The notes: generated from the sequence alone by a model not told the origin. DNA of 38,192 nt from Bacteroidales bacterium (GCA_021647685.1 JAKIUH010000003.1:1-38192), one strand, 5' to 3'; counted from the stretch's first letter, positions 1 to 9,709 are shown. Program-made: numbers and translations.

Positions 1-1015
1 CCTAGGCAGGACGATCAATATTCACTTTTTCCAATCCGGGAATTTTTCGTAAAGCATCTAATTGTACCTCTAAGGGTAAGGAAGAGGAAAAACCGTTTAA
101 ATAATATTCATGAGTAAACTCACCTTCAGGTTCTAAAAAAAGTTGATGCTTTTCTTTATCGGCAAAAGTAACAATCTTATCCTCAATACTCGGACAATAT
201 CGTGGACCCACTCCTTGAATAGTACCATTAAATAAAGGGGAAAATTCAAAACCTTTACGCAAGGACTTATGTACATCTTGATTGGTATAGGTAATATAAC
301 AGCTCCTTTGTTTTAAAGAATTATCTTGTTTCAAATATGAAAAAGAAGAAGGAATTTCATCCCCTAACTGCTCCTGCATAAGCGAAAAATCAATACTTCG
401 TCCGTCTAATCTGGGTGGTGTACCGGTTTTCATGCGTCCGGCAACAAAACCGAGCGATACCAATTGTTCTGTTATTCCTTTTGAAGCAGGTTCTGCCATA
501 CGTCCACCTCCAACCTGAGTATCACCAATATGTATAACCCCATTTAAAAAAGTACCATTTGTTAAAACAACAGTTTTTGAATAAAATTTAACTCCTAATC
601 TTGTCTGTACACCTTTAACGGTGCTATTCTCTATAAGCAAGGATGTAACTAAATCTTGCCATAAATTCAAATTATCTGTGTTTTCTAAAATTTTTCGCCA
701 TTCATCAGAAAATTTCATACGGTCACTTTGAGCTCTAGGACTCCACATAGCCGGTCCTTTACTTTTGTTTAACATACGAAATTGAATACTGGTTCTATCA
801 GTAACAATTCCCATCCAACCTCCAAGGGCATCAATTTCGCGAACAATTTGTCCTTTAGCAATACCACCAACAGCCGGATTGCAAGACATTTGCGCAAACT
901 TTGCCATATCCATACTAATGAGCAAAGTCTTAGAACCAAGATTGGCTGCCGCAGTTGCAGCTTCGCAACCGGCATGACCGCCACCCACTACTATAACATC
1001 ATAATTAAATTCCAT
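1..1015 (-). CDS. mnmG: tRNA uridine-5-carboxymethylaminomethyl modification enzyme MnmG (GidA), N-terminal part
   Basis: FAD-binding subunit of the MnmE-MnmG complex, which modifies U34 of certain tRNAs in the cytoplasm. The dinucleotide-binding GGGHAG lies at residues 11-16 and the hallmark CNPAVGGIAKG starts at C45; both are diagnostic of the family. About 337 residues are present against roughly 620 in full-length members, so the C-terminal half lies outside the window. The last codons read Arg-Pro-Ala followed by TAG at positions 2-4, where the family has a Tyr (RPAYAIEY), so the terminal base is probably a clone-end or assembly artefact rather than a real stop. The start directly follows ybeY (10 bp after its stop), so it is the last gene of the DUF4175-ATPase-ybeY-mnmG operon. 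Confidence 0.95.
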
Positions 1016-1025
1016 CTCCTCTATC

Positions 1026-1454
1026 CTATCTTTCTAATAAATTAATAATTTTTAAACAGTTATTTTCAGCCTGACGCATCGTTAATTTATCACTTTCAGA
1101 ATGATCATTTAAACCTAATAAATGCAATACCCCATGAATAATAACCCTGTGCAATTCTTGATTAAAAGTCTGTTTATATTCTATTGCATTTTCCCTAACT
1201 CGATCAACAGAAATATAAATATCACCACTTATTGTATTTTCTACACAATAATCAAAAGTAATTATATCAGTATAATAATCATGATTTAAATATTGTTTAT
1301 TAATTTCCACTAAATAATTATCAGAAGTGAATATAAAGTTTAAATCACCGGCTACTTTATTATAATTATCAATACATTTTAAAATCCAATTTTTACAGGA
1401 TTCAGAGCCAAAATCAAAGTGCTCAATATCTTCATAAAAAAAAAGAATGTTCAT
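1026..1454 (-). CDS. ybeY: Endoribonuclease YbeY (rRNA maturation factor)
   Basis: Metal-dependent RNase of the UPF0054 family, involved in 16S rRNA 3' maturation and ribosome quality control. It is 142 residues from the chosen ATG, the usual size. The metal-site signature HGVLHLLG is at residues 107-114. The third ligand region reads LNDHSES instead of the proteobacterial GYDH, so the exact third ligand is unclear; Bacteroidota members often vary here. A longer reading frame opens 16 codons upstream, but it would overlap the ATPase gene and add a hydrophobic leader not expected for a cytoplasmic RNase. The ATG at 1454 lies 1 bp after the TAG of the preceding gene, which fits translational coupling. 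Confidence 0.93.
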   Translation of the reverse strand: MNILFFYEDIEHFDFGSESCKNWILKCIDNYNKVAGDLNFIFTSDNYLVEINKQYLNHDYYTDIITFDYCVENTISGDIYISVDRVRENAIEYKQTFNQELHRVIIHGVLHLLGLNDHSESDKLTMRQAENNCLKIINLLER

Positions 1455-1455
1455 A

Positions 1456-1854
1456 CTAATCAATATAAAAAGTAATATACAGTTTAGAACCTTTATTTTC
1501 AAACTTTATTTCATCCGATAAATGTCTTATTAAAAAAATACCTCGCCCCTTAATATTCTCAACATTTTCAGGCAAAGTAGGATCAGGAACATTATCTAAA
1601 TCAAATCCGTTTCCCTCATCTTCAATGATAAAATTCAACTTATTTTGATAGTACGAATAAGATAAATAAACGATTTTAGTAACATCGTTTTGATTTCCAT
1701 GTTGAATAGCATTACTAACTGCCTCAACAATGCAAACCAGAATATTTCCGTATTGCTCATCACCTATATTCAATTTTTCAGATATAGAATCTACCAATCG
1801 TTCAGCTCGATAGATATTGCTCATATCCGAAGGTATTTTAATTGCGCCTTCCAT
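1456..1854 (-). CDS. RsbW-like ATP-binding protein (anti-sigma/serine kinase-type HATPase)
   Basis: Small 132-residue GHKL-fold protein consisting only of the HATPase_c domain. The N-box is EAVSNAIQHGN (from E44), the G1 box DEGNGFD (from D79) and the G2 box GRGIFLI (103-109). This is the architecture of RsbW/SpoIIAB serine kinases, which in Firmicutes phosphorylate an STAS antagonist and hold a sigma factor. No STAS protein or sigma factor is adjacent, so the partner is unknown. A SpoIIE-type phosphatase lies at about 29-32 kb, but a functional link is only speculative. It sits between DUF4175 (26-bp gap) and ybeY (1-bp gap), an order I know from other Bacteroidota. Confidence 0.85.
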   Translation of the reverse strand: MEGAIKIPSDMSNIYRAERLVDSISEKLNIGDEQYGNILVCIVEAVSNAIQHGNQNDVTKIVYLSYSYYQNKLNFIIEDEGNGFDLDNVPDPTLPENVENIKGRGIFLIRHLSDEIKFENKGSKLYITFYID

Positions 1855-1880
1855 AAAGTAAATTTATGTTAAACAAAATG

Positions 1881-4800
1881 TTATTTTATACGTTGATAGT
1901 ACTCTTTACTCAAATTTTTATAATATAAATTCAAATTTAAATTATATTTTTGTAAAGTTTCATTGTACTTTGATTTTTGTTTTAAAAATTGTTGAATTTC
2001 ATCGGGAAAATCCCTTTGAATCTTTTTACCTTCCTTAGATTCCCTTTTTTTATCTTTTTCGCGTTTTCGTTCAGCATTTTCTGCTTTTAAAAGCCTTGTT
2101 TTAATCTGTTGATTTCTGCGAATAAGCTCTTGACTAATATTTTTATTAATTAAATCATTAATATTCTTATCTGATATTTGTTTTATTTGTTTTAATTGTT
2201 TCATTCCTTCGGGACTTATTCCTTCAGAATTTTGTAAATCATTAAGCATCTTATTAAAAATTTCCTGCTCTGCTAAAGTCTTAACAATTTGTTCATCCAC
2301 TTTTCCGGTTTTCTTTCCTCCTGATTTCTTTAATTCATCCAATAATTGTTCCAACTGTTGTTTCAGATTCTGTTGCTGCTGCTTTAATTGTTGCATAGCA
2401 TTCTTGGGAATAGGCTTTTTACCTTTCCCGGAACCACTTTGCGACATTTGTTTTTGTAATTGATCACTTAATTCATCTAAATATAAAGCTAAAATATTGG
2501 TAGAATTCATAATGCTTCTTTGTTGACGCATAACCGCACGCCTATGTAATTGTTCAAATTCCTTTAAGGCGGTTTGCATAGAATAATCAATATTTTTTAA
2601 TTCTTTATTAATCAACTGATTCATTTGTATAATACGACTGGCTAATGAATTTAAAGAATCTTTAATAATACCAAAATCATTATGTAATTTATTTTGTTCA
2701 GTAATTAATTGATTATACAAAGGATCTGTAGCATAAGTGGGCTGCAGTTTACGATAAATATCTTCTTGTGCAAAAGAAAACTGATTTAAATTTTCAATAA
2801 TTTGTCTTAAATCTTCCATATTCATATTCATCGACATGCTATTCATATCATTAAGCATATCCTCCATCTTTTTTGATAAATCCTTCATTTTTTTAGATGC
2901 ATCTTGCTGTTGATGTTTAATTTTTTTATTGGATTTTTTTCCGATTTCCTGCTGAATATTATCTAACATTTGCTGTATTTCATCAAAGTCTTTCTCCATA
3001 TTTTGCATTTGATATGGACTTTTTAATTCTGAATTTTTTTGTAAAGTTTCCTCAAAGTCCTTTTTAAGTCGATCTAAAGAATTTTGAATACTTTTTTGTT
3101 CAACTTTTTTACGATCAGTCTCAGATTTTTTGTAATCTTTATTTCTTAAAGATTCTTGTTTTTTAGCCAATTTAGCTAAATCATCGGATAAATGTTGAAC
3201 TTTTTCTTCAACTTGATAGCGTTTTAAAAGTTCTAAAGTTTTATCTAAATTTTTATCTAAATCTTCATAAGACAAATCTAATTTTTGACGAAGTTTTTCA
3301 AACTTATTTTCATCAAACTTATTTTGCAATTCTTCCAATTCTTTTAACAATTGTTTTAATTCCTCATCCATTAACTGATCCAATATATTTTGTATCTGTT
3401 TTTGTTTTTCTAAAATATCTTTATTGTTTTGATAAATTTGATTATCCAAATTATTTTTCTTTTGATTTTCTTTCTTAATTTTTTCAATTAAATTATCTAA
3501 TTCCTGTTGTTTCTGATTAACGGTTTTAATAAAATTTTTCTTTTCCCATTCACTTAATTCATTATTTAATTCCTTACGGCGAAATTCTTTAATATCTTTA
3601 TTTATCTCAGAAACCAATTTTTTTGATTGCTCTATATATGATTCAGTTCCTTTACTAAATTCATCAATTTTATCTCTTTGTTCATCAAAAGACAAAGGCT
3701 TATAAACAAATATTGAACTGCGGGTAGATTTATATCCTGAAATATAATCATTATCAAAAATTTCAAAATAATACTCTATTGAAGCTTCTGAAAGAGGAAT
3801 TTGGATTTTGGAAAAATCAAAATAATAAAAAACATCTTGATTTTTCAAATTCTTTACAATTTGTACCGGTAAAGAAATAAAGGAAGAAGTATCTATTGCA
3901 CTAATAAGTCTATAATTAAATCGTAATTTTGTAAAACCATAATCATCAATAACGTTTAACATATAGTAAAAAGAAGAAAAATGAAGCGAATCCTCAACCA
4001 ACTGAACATTAATTTCGGGAAATAAATCAGGAATAATTGAAATTTGATAGTTAAGATTATTCTTCAGTGAAAAAAAACGATTACTAAATTTTAAAGAATA
4101 TTCAGAAGACTTTAAAAACCTATTCTCATAAACAAATTGGTCCCCTACCCGATTGCAAGCATTTTGCAAGGAATCAAAAATTATAAAAACAGAATCGGTA
4201 TAATTTGAAGCAAAAGTCCATTTAACTTTTGAACCAAAAGGAATATTTAAATCACCGGAATTTTTTAAACTAAATTTAGGAATTCCGGTATATAAAGGAG
4301 GAAAAACTTCAACCAGAAAGTTTTTCAAAACAGGAGCTGCCAATACTTTAATAGGGTAAGATTTTGATAGATAATTATCAGCACTGAAATAGATATTAAT
4401 ATCATTATTCAAATTTTTTATATCAAAGTAAAATTTATTTTTCTGATGCTGGTCTCTATTCATTAAAAATAAATTATTACCAATTGAAATATAAACTTTA
4501 TCAGGAATATATTCACCCTCAATAATTAATTGTACCGGCAATAAATCACCTCTTTTAAGGAAATTTTTATAATTAATAAATTTAAATTGAAAAGGTGCAG
4601 GTTTTTCATACACCGTATTATAGTTAATAATTCTGGAAGTACCCTCACTTAAAACATAAGGAGAAAAAATAAAAACAGTAAGTATAATCACAAATCCGGT
4701 AAGAAAATAATAAAAAGATTTTTTTAAAGATTCTACGGGTAAAGCAATTTTAAAAGGTAAAGGATTTAATTCTCGGGTTCGTTGTTCAATACTTGCAAGC

Positions 4801-5183
4801 AAAAGTTCATTATTAAGATTCGATTCTAAAGTTTGACCAAGCTCAAGAGTATTCAATAACCTATCAGCTACATGCGGAAAATGACGCGTAATAATAAATG
4901 ATGCTTGCCTACGGTCTATAAATTTACCAATTTTATATAATGCCAAAACAGGACGAACAATAAAATAAAGAAAAAGTAAACCGATAATAAAAAGCGAACC
5001 GAAAAATAAAAAAGTACGAAAATGAATGGAAGTATAATTGTAATACTCAATTAAGGATTCAAACAACCAAACAAAAAATAAAACGGATGCACTTATAAAA
5101 ATTCCTTTAAGAATTTCATATAAGTAATATTGCTTAATAAAGTTATCAAGCTTACGAATTAATATTTGATACGAATTATTCAT
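1881..5183 (-). CDS. DUF4175-family large membrane-anchored coiled-coil protein
   Basis: This 1100-residue protein of unknown function has two hydrophobic segments near residues 18-42 and 56-82 and a third near 150-175. A periplasmic, beta-rich region follows (about 190-500), and the second half is extremely rich in Lys, Glu, Gln and Asn with long predicted coiled coils. Motifs such as QQLKQQQQNLKQQLEQLL occur near residue 940. Size, layout and position next to the RsbW-like gene and ybeY match the Bacteroidota DUF4175 family. The tail ends in a highly basic, charged stretch. A TACTTTTG -7 box lies 16 bp upstream of the ATG, so this is probably the first gene of the operon that runs into mnmG. 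Its biochemical role is not known; a surface or envelope scaffold is a guess from topology. Confidence 0.8.
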   Translation of the reverse strand: MNNSYQILIRKLDNFIKQYYLYEILKGIFISASVLFFVWLFESLIEYYNYTSIHFRTFLFFGSLFIIGLLFLYFIVRPVLALYKIGKFIDRRQASFIITRHFPHVADRLLNTLELGQTLESNLNNELLLASIEQRTRELNPLPFKIALPVESLKKSFYYFLTGFVIILTVFIFSPYVLSEGTSRIINYNTVYEKPAPFQFKFINYKNFLKRGDLLPVQLIIEGEYIPDKVYISIGNNLFLMNRDQHQKNKFYFDIKNLNNDINIYFSADNYLSKSYPIKVLAAPVLKNFLVEVFPPLYTGIPKFSLKNSGDLNIPFGSKVKWTFASNYTDSVFIIFDSLQNACNRVGDQFVYENRFLKSSEYSLKFSNRFFSLKNNLNYQISIIPDLFPEINVQLVEDSLHFSSFYYMLNVIDDYGFTKLRFNYRLISAIDTSSFISLPVQIVKNLKNQDVFYYFDFSKIQIPLSEASIEYYFEIFDNDYISGYKSTRSSIFVYKPLSFDEQRDKIDEFSKGTESYIEQSKKLVSEINKDIKEFRRKELNNELSEWEKKNFIKTVNQKQQELDNLIEKIKKENQKKNNLDNQIYQNNKDILEKQKQIQNILDQLMDEELKQLLKELEELQNKFDENKFEKLRQKLDLSYEDLDKNLDKTLELLKRYQVEEKVQHLSDDLAKLAKKQESLRNKDYKKSETDRKKVEQKSIQNSLDRLKKDFEETLQKNSELKSPYQMQNMEKDFDEIQQMLDNIQQEIGKKSNKKIKHQQQDASKKMKDLSKKMEDMLNDMNSMSMNMNMEDLRQIIENLNQFSFAQEDIYRKLQPTYATDPLYNQLITEQNKLHNDFGIIKDSLNSLASRIIQMNQLINKELKNIDYSMQTALKEFEQLHRRAVMRQQRSIMNSTNILALYLDELSDQLQKQMSQSGSGKGKKPIPKNAMQQLKQQQQNLKQQLEQLLDELKKSGGKKTGKVDEQIVKTLAEQEIFNKMLNDLQNSEGISPEGMKQLKQIKQISDKNINDLINKNISQELIRRNQQIKTRLLKAENAERKREKDKKRESKEGKKIQRDFPDEIQQFLKQKSKYNETLQKYNLNLNLYYKNLSKEYYQRIK

Positions 5184-5199
5184 GATTAAAAATCAAAAA

Positions 5200-5207
5200 C
5201 AAAAGTA
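5200..5207 (-). promoter_or_regulatory. Bacteroidota -7 promoter box for the DUF4175 operon
   Basis: TACTTTTG on the minus strand fits the TAnnTTTG consensus of the Bacteroidota primary sigma factor and lies 16 bp before the DUF4175 ATG. No clear TTTG -33 element is visible at the expected distance, so this rests on the -7 box and its position alone. Confidence 0.45.
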
Positions 5208-5363
5208 CCAATTAAAAAAGTATAAAATAAGGAATAATTTGGAAAAATGCAAAAACGAATATATAAAAGAGAAGTTTAATTGCTAAATTAATCAAATATA
5301 CAAATTATCGATTAATAAATACAAAGAAAATAATGCAAATAAAACAGAAGGCTATAAAAAATT

Positions 5364-6545
5364 TTAAAATCTTTTAAGCCATTTTTGAGGATTTAATTTT
5401 TCTTTACCTTTCCAAATCTGAAAAGACATTTTCTCTAATTTTTGATTGGTTCTAAGTTGAGCAATACGTTGACCGCGAGATACATTTTGTCCTTTTTTAA
5501 CATAAACATTTCCTAATTTAGAGTAAACGGAGTAATAATCACCATGTCGGATAATAATAGACTGACCTACTCCGGGTATAGCAATAATGTTAACAACTAA
5601 ACCTTTATAAATAGCATATACGTTTGAACCCGGTTTAGCTCCTAATTCAACACCATCATTTTTAACAACAATATTGGTCAATACCGAATGGTGATAATTT
5701 CCAAATTTATGAAGTAAAACAAAATTCTTCAAGGGCCAAATATGTTGTCTTCTATATTTTGCAAAATCTGCACCTGTAATTTTTCCGGTTTTAAGTCCCT
5801 GAGATTTGCTTGTAGAATTTGTTTTGGATATACTCTTGGAAATTTCTTTGCCTACCGAATTTGAAATCGCCTGTTTTGCAGACCTGTTTTTTTGTTCTAT
5901 TTGCTCTATTTTAGAAATCTCTTTCCGTAAATCATTTATAGCTAAATTTAACTGCCGTTTGATTTGATATAGCGAATCGCGTTCAGAAATTTTTTCATTA
6001 ACCAAAGATTTCTTTTCATTTTCCAATTGATTTAAAGAAATAATGGACGAGTCAATTTTTGTAATAGAAGACGAAATAGTAATATATTTAGATTTGCGAT
6101 AATCGGTTAGTTGTTTTAAGTAGATAACCCTTTTATAAGCCTGATTAAAAGAATTGGCTGAAAGAATATACATCAATCTGTCTTGAACCGATAAATTCAA
6201 ATAGGCATAATAAATAAGTTTGGAATATTCATTTTTTTCAATTTCCAACTGATAATAAAGTTCCTTTAATTGTTCACGTTTACGAGATATATCGTTTGAA
6301 ATTAAACTTAACTCTTGGTTAATAACCGTAATTGTAGATTTCCGCTTATTTAATTCATTTTGAATTAAATATAATTGATCGAGTTTATTTTTATTGTCCT
6401 TTTTTAAATCTTGGAGAATATTCTTTGAATAATTAATCGAAGTTTTATTTTTATCTTTAATTTTTTGATAATAATTAAGACTTTGAGCATTCAAATAGCT
6501 CAGCCTTAATAAAATAAAAATCAATATAAAAATTATTTTATTCAT
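5364..6545 (-). CDS. EnvC-like murein hydrolase activator with degenerate LytM (M23) domain
   Basis: A 393-residue exported protein. A signal peptide covers residues 1-20, a long charged coiled coil about 25-235, and a C-terminal LytM/peptidase M23 fold about 280-393. The metallopeptidase ligands appear to be missing: the fold has NDGVELGAKPG where active enzymes have GxD, YSVYSKL where they have an HL ending, and MSFQIWK where they have HFE. That pattern is the one seen in EnvC/NlpD-type activators, which switch on cell-wall amidases at the septum instead of cutting peptidoglycan. The ATG overlaps the stop of the DUF4292 lipoprotein gene (TAATG), so the two are coupled. Assignment to the family is firm; the activator role is inferred from the lost residues. 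Confidence 0.85.
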   Translation of the reverse strand: MNKIIFILIFILLRLSYLNAQSLNYYQKIKDKNKTSINYSKNILQDLKKDNKNKLDQLYLIQNELNKRKSTITVINQELSLISNDISRKREQLKELYYQLEIEKNEYSKLIYYAYLNLSVQDRLMYILSANSFNQAYKRVIYLKQLTDYRKSKYITISSSITKIDSSIISLNQLENEKKSLVNEKISERDSLYQIKRQLNLAINDLRKEISKIEQIEQKNRSAKQAISNSVGKEISKSISKTNSTSKSQGLKTGKITGADFAKYRRQHIWPLKNFVLLHKFGNYHHSVLTNIVVKNDGVELGAKPGSNVYAIYKGLVVNIIAIPGVGQSIIIRHGDYYSVYSKLGNVYVKKGQNVSRGQRIAQLRTNQKLEKMSFQIWKGKEKLNPQKWLKRF

Positions 6546-7345
6546 TAATAAACACTTACATCATACTTAGAAGGTATCTTAAACGAAAAGCGAAGCTCCT
6601 TATCCTTTTGAACTTTTAAATAATCAATATTAATATTTGTATATTTGTTATCGGAAAAACTAAGAATTGAAATGGATTTAGGTAAATTATTAAATTCATC
6701 AGAAAATAATCCAAGAAATTTAATAGTCATAAAACGCTTATTGTCAATTTCGTTAACCTTTGATTCCTTAATGTGATAATCATTTGGATCAATAACGATT
6801 AACTGTTCAATATTACTCAAAGTTTTCCGGTAAACTTCAATATCGCTGATTTGCTTTTTAAAAATATAATTATTTACAAACTGAATTTTTAAATCCATAG
6901 TTTTATCCTTCGGATAAATAAATAAGCGATTAGTCAAAATATTTTGTATATCCGCGTAGTCAACCGATATATTTAATGAATCGGCTAAATACTTATAAGC
7001 AGTTTTTGTGAGATGCGAAGATAGCCTATCCATTATAAAAACACTATCCTTCGTAAATTTAATTCGTGCGGCTTCAATTCCCAAACCGGGACTTAAAGAT
7101 GCAATTATCAAACTGTCTTTCAATATTTTAATAGAGGTTTTTAATTTTAAGGATTTCTTGTCTTTTTTATATTTAACGGATGATTTTATATACAATGTTC
7201 TATAATCAAAATAATTCATAGAAATGCTATCATACACTGCTGACAGCTTAGAAGCCTGCTCTTTTCTTAAGTTTTTGGTAGTTTTGCAAGAGATTGCTAA
7301 AATACTGATTAATAATACAATACTAATAAATTTAACTAATTTCAT
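6545..7345 (-). CDS. DUF4292-family lipoprotein
   Basis: A predicted lipoprotein of 266 residues: the first 19 residues are a hydrophobic signal ending in LAIS before Cys20, followed by a Lys/Thr-rich stretch. The reading frame opens nine codons earlier, but the ATG at 7345 gives the proper lipoprotein signal, and a TATTTTTG promoter box overlaps the upstream alternative. The mature part is beta-rich and matches the Bacteroidota DUF4292 family, whose fold is thought to resemble LolB-like outer-membrane lipoproteins. Its place before the EnvC-like gene and after the TPR gene is a recurrent arrangement in this phylum. Function unknown; an envelope role is inferred. Confidence 0.82.
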   Translation of the reverse strand: MKLVKFISIVLLISILAISCKTTKNLRKEQASKLSAVYDSISMNYFDYRTLYIKSSVKYKKDKKSLKLKTSIKILKDSLIIASLSPGLGIEAARIKFTKDSVFIMDRLSSHLTKTAYKYLADSLNISVDYADIQNILTNRLFIYPKDKTMDLKIQFVNNYIFKKQISDIEVYRKTLSNIEQLIVIDPNDYHIKESKVNEIDNKRFMTIKFLGLFSDEFNNLPKSISILSFSDNKYTNINIDYLKVQKDKELRFSFKIPSKYDVSVY

Positions 7346-7369
7346 TTCAAATGCATTAATATATAAGTA

Positions 7370-7377
7370 CAAAAATA
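7370..7377 (-). promoter_or_regulatory. Possible -7 box for DUF4292-EnvC genes
   Basis: TATTTTTG on the minus strand matches TAnnTTTG and lies 24 bp upstream of the chosen ATG. No convincing -33 element is visible. Confidence 0.4.
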
Positions 7378-7491
7378 AAAATAAATGTCAAATATGTATG
7401 ATTTTTTAAAAGTATATATGACATAAAAATGAATAAACAAATACAAGAGACCACTTTTTACAATAAAACCGAAAAAATCAAAACAGACAAA

Positions 7492-9165
7492 CTATTCCAA
7501 GCGGTCCAGTAAATCCTTTAATCGAAAATTATCGGGATTCAATTTTAAAGAATGAATAATCATTTCCTTAGCTTTATCAACTTGATCATTTTTTAACAAT
7601 ATATAAGCATAATGTTCACAAATCAGAGCATTATCATATCCACCATATTTATATGCTTTCTCAATATTAAAAAGAGCATCCTTATAAGATTTTTTAAGAT
7701 ATAATATCCATGCATAAGTATCTAAAAACGACGGATTAAAGGGCTCAATTTCTATAGCCCTTTCAGCAAAATATAAAGCTTTCTCTAAATCTCGACTTTT
7801 TTCACTAAGATAGTAAGCATAATTATTCATAACCAATGGATTATGCCTATTTAAACTCAAGTACTTATCAAAATATTTATCTGAATTTAAAGAATCGTCA
7901 ACCGCATGATAAGCCTCGGCTAAGTATTGATAAAACTGTAACTTAATATCTTCATTATCGACAATATAGTCAAGACCGGTATTTAATGATGCTATTGAAG
8001 ATTTAAAATTTTTTAGAAAAAAATCAGCATAACCCGAATAAAAATAAATTAAAGCTTGATTAGGAAAATACGTCAATGCCTCTTGCGCAGAATGCTGTAG
8101 TAACTTAAACAGTTTTTGAGAAGCATAAATATCCATTAAAGCAATCCATAAATCAAAATTATCTGGATTTGTGTTTAAAATTTGCTTAATTCTTTGTTCA
8201 GCTAATTCAAATTCTTTTTCGTGTAACAAGTAATTAATAAATTCAGTTTGAAATGACAATTGATTTGGATAAGCAAGTATAAGCCTATTGTAAATATCTT
8301 TCTTTTTATTACTAGAAATTTCACGACTATTCAAATAATTTTGACACACCCCAGAAATTTCATCTAACTTAATACCTGATGCTCCTATACCCCTTATTAG
8401 AAAAGTGTAGCCTTCGGAATAATTTTTCATATTACCGTATAATTGAGCCAGACCAAAAGATAAACGCCTATTGTCGGGAAACTTTAAAAGAGCTTGCTGG
8501 TAAATATCCAATGCTTTATTTGTTTGCCGCATAGAAAGATAATACTTAGCAAGCATATCAATATATTTTACACTATCGGGAAATACGGCAACTAGTTTTT
8601 TTAATTCATCCAATAATAAATCATAACGCTTTATTTGATAATAAATATTATTTTTTAAAAAGGATATATTTTCAACAACACCCTGTTCCCTTTCTATATC
8701 ATTTAAAATATCTAGAGCCTCATTATAATTTTCTTGTTTATAATCAATAACAGCTAATTTATAGGCATATTCAGGATTTTCAGGAAAGTATTTATAAAGA
8801 TTTTTATAAACACGGACAAAGGCTTTATTGTCATCCATTTGAGCAGCTAATTCTGCTTTTAGTAACAAATACCACTCATTATAGGGTACTAAATTTAAGG
8901 CACGGTTTATAAAATCAGTAGCAGTCTGATATTCTTTATTATGAGCATAAATTAAAGACATTTGATACAAAGTTGCCGAACTGTTGGGTTTATATTTTAA
9001 GCATTCGTTAAACAATTCTAAAGCAGCATCATAATTCTGATCAAATTTATATTTTAAAGCATCAGAATACAAGTAAGTAAACTTATACTCTAAATTTTTT
9101 TTTCCTTTTTGTGAAAAAGAATTTAGAGAAAAAACAAAAAATAATATGAAAAATAAATATTTCAA
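7492..9165 (-). CDS. Exported TPR-repeat protein
   Basis: A 557-residue protein with an N-terminal signal peptide (first 18 residues, ending FSQ) and tetratricopeptide repeats along the rest; typical units contain Y..AL..f..al...P at 34-residue spacing. The start codon is TTG: an in-frame TAA lies two codons upstream, and the next Met is about residue 69, which would remove the signal peptide. The gene lies between dut and the DUF4292-EnvC pair. It is probably a periplasmic scaffold, but no partner can be named from the sequence. The match to a generic TPR protein is certain and any specific role is not. Confidence 0.85.
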   Translation of the reverse strand: MKYLFFILFFVFSLNSFSQKGKKNLEYKFTYLYSDALKYKFDQNYDAALELFNECLKYKPNSSATLYQMSLIYAHNKEYQTATDFINRALNLVPYNEWYLLLKAELAAQMDDNKAFVRVYKNLYKYFPENPEYAYKLAVIDYKQENYNEALDILNDIEREQGVVENISFLKNNIYYQIKRYDLLLDELKKLVAVFPDSVKYIDMLAKYYLSMRQTNKALDIYQQALLKFPDNRRLSFGLAQLYGNMKNYSEGYTFLIRGIGASGIKLDEISGVCQNYLNSREISSNKKKDIYNRLILAYPNQLSFQTEFINYLLHEKEFELAEQRIKQILNTNPDNFDLWIALMDIYASQKLFKLLQHSAQEALTYFPNQALIYFYSGYADFFLKNFKSSIASLNTGLDYIVDNEDIKLQFYQYLAEAYHAVDDSLNSDKYFDKYLSLNRHNPLVMNNYAYYLSEKSRDLEKALYFAERAIEIEPFNPSFLDTYAWILYLKKSYKDALFNIEKAYKYGGYDNALICEHYAYILLKNDQVDKAKEMIIHSLKLNPDNFRLKDLLDRLE

Positions 9166-9274
9166 TTTCCTTTATATGTAAAGATAAAAACAGTACAGCT
9201 ATAGAATAAATAGATAAGAAATAAATCAATCACAATTATTAAACTATAAACTTTTCAAGCAATAAACTATAAAA

Positions 9275-9709
9275 CTATAAGTTTCCGGTATGTCCAAAAC
9301 CACCCTCTCCCCTATCAGTATCATCTAAATTAGAAACTATTTGCCACCGGATTTGTATAAGCTTAGCAAAAACCATTTGACAAATTCGATCTCATTTTGA
9401 AATAGTAAAATCCTGATTCGACAAATTTACCAAAATAACTTTTATTTCACCTCGATAATCAGCATCTATAGTACCCGGAGTATTCAAAACAGTAATACCG
9501 TGTTTATAAGCCAATCCACTACGCGGTCTAATTTGGGCTTCATACCCCAAGGGTATAGAAACATACAAACCGGTAGGTACAAGAACCCTTTCTAAAGGTT
9601 TTAAAACAATATCCGATTGAATATTGGCACGTAAATCCAAACCGGATGAACCAATAGTCTGATATTCAGGTAAATCAAAAAAAGAATTATTAACAACTTT
9701 AACAATCAT
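9275..9709 (-). pseudogene. dut: dUTP diphosphatase (dut), interrupted by an in-frame TGA codon
   Basis: Hydrolyses dUTP to dUMP and PPi, keeping uracil out of DNA and feeding dTMP synthesis. Read through one TGA at 9392-9394, the frame gives a 144-residue protein, exactly the family size. It has motif 1 (GLDLRA), motif 2 (PRSGLA), motif 3 (NTPGTIDADYRGEI), motif 4 (xDRICQMVF) and the C-terminal motif 5 (RGEGGFGHTG). The TGA is codon 106, at the glycine that begins GDRIAQ in motif 4; a single GGA-to-TGA change explains it. Motifs 4 and 5 lie after the stop, so the truncated product would be inactive. dut is normally essential, which makes a sequencing error or cloned mutation plausible. The ATG at 9709 is preferred over one four codons upstream. 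Confidence 0.88.

Noticed and set aside
782..1045. Plus-strand reading frame inside mnmG, and similar frames opposite other genes (for example 15928-16122, 20162-20401, 28442-28804)
   Set aside because: They mirror real genes on the other strand, have no recognisable domain and no promoter or spacing of their own.
1026..1502. YbeY with an N-terminal membrane anchor
   Set aside because: The extra 16 residues come from overlap with the ATPase gene; the Met at 1454 gives the standard YbeY start.
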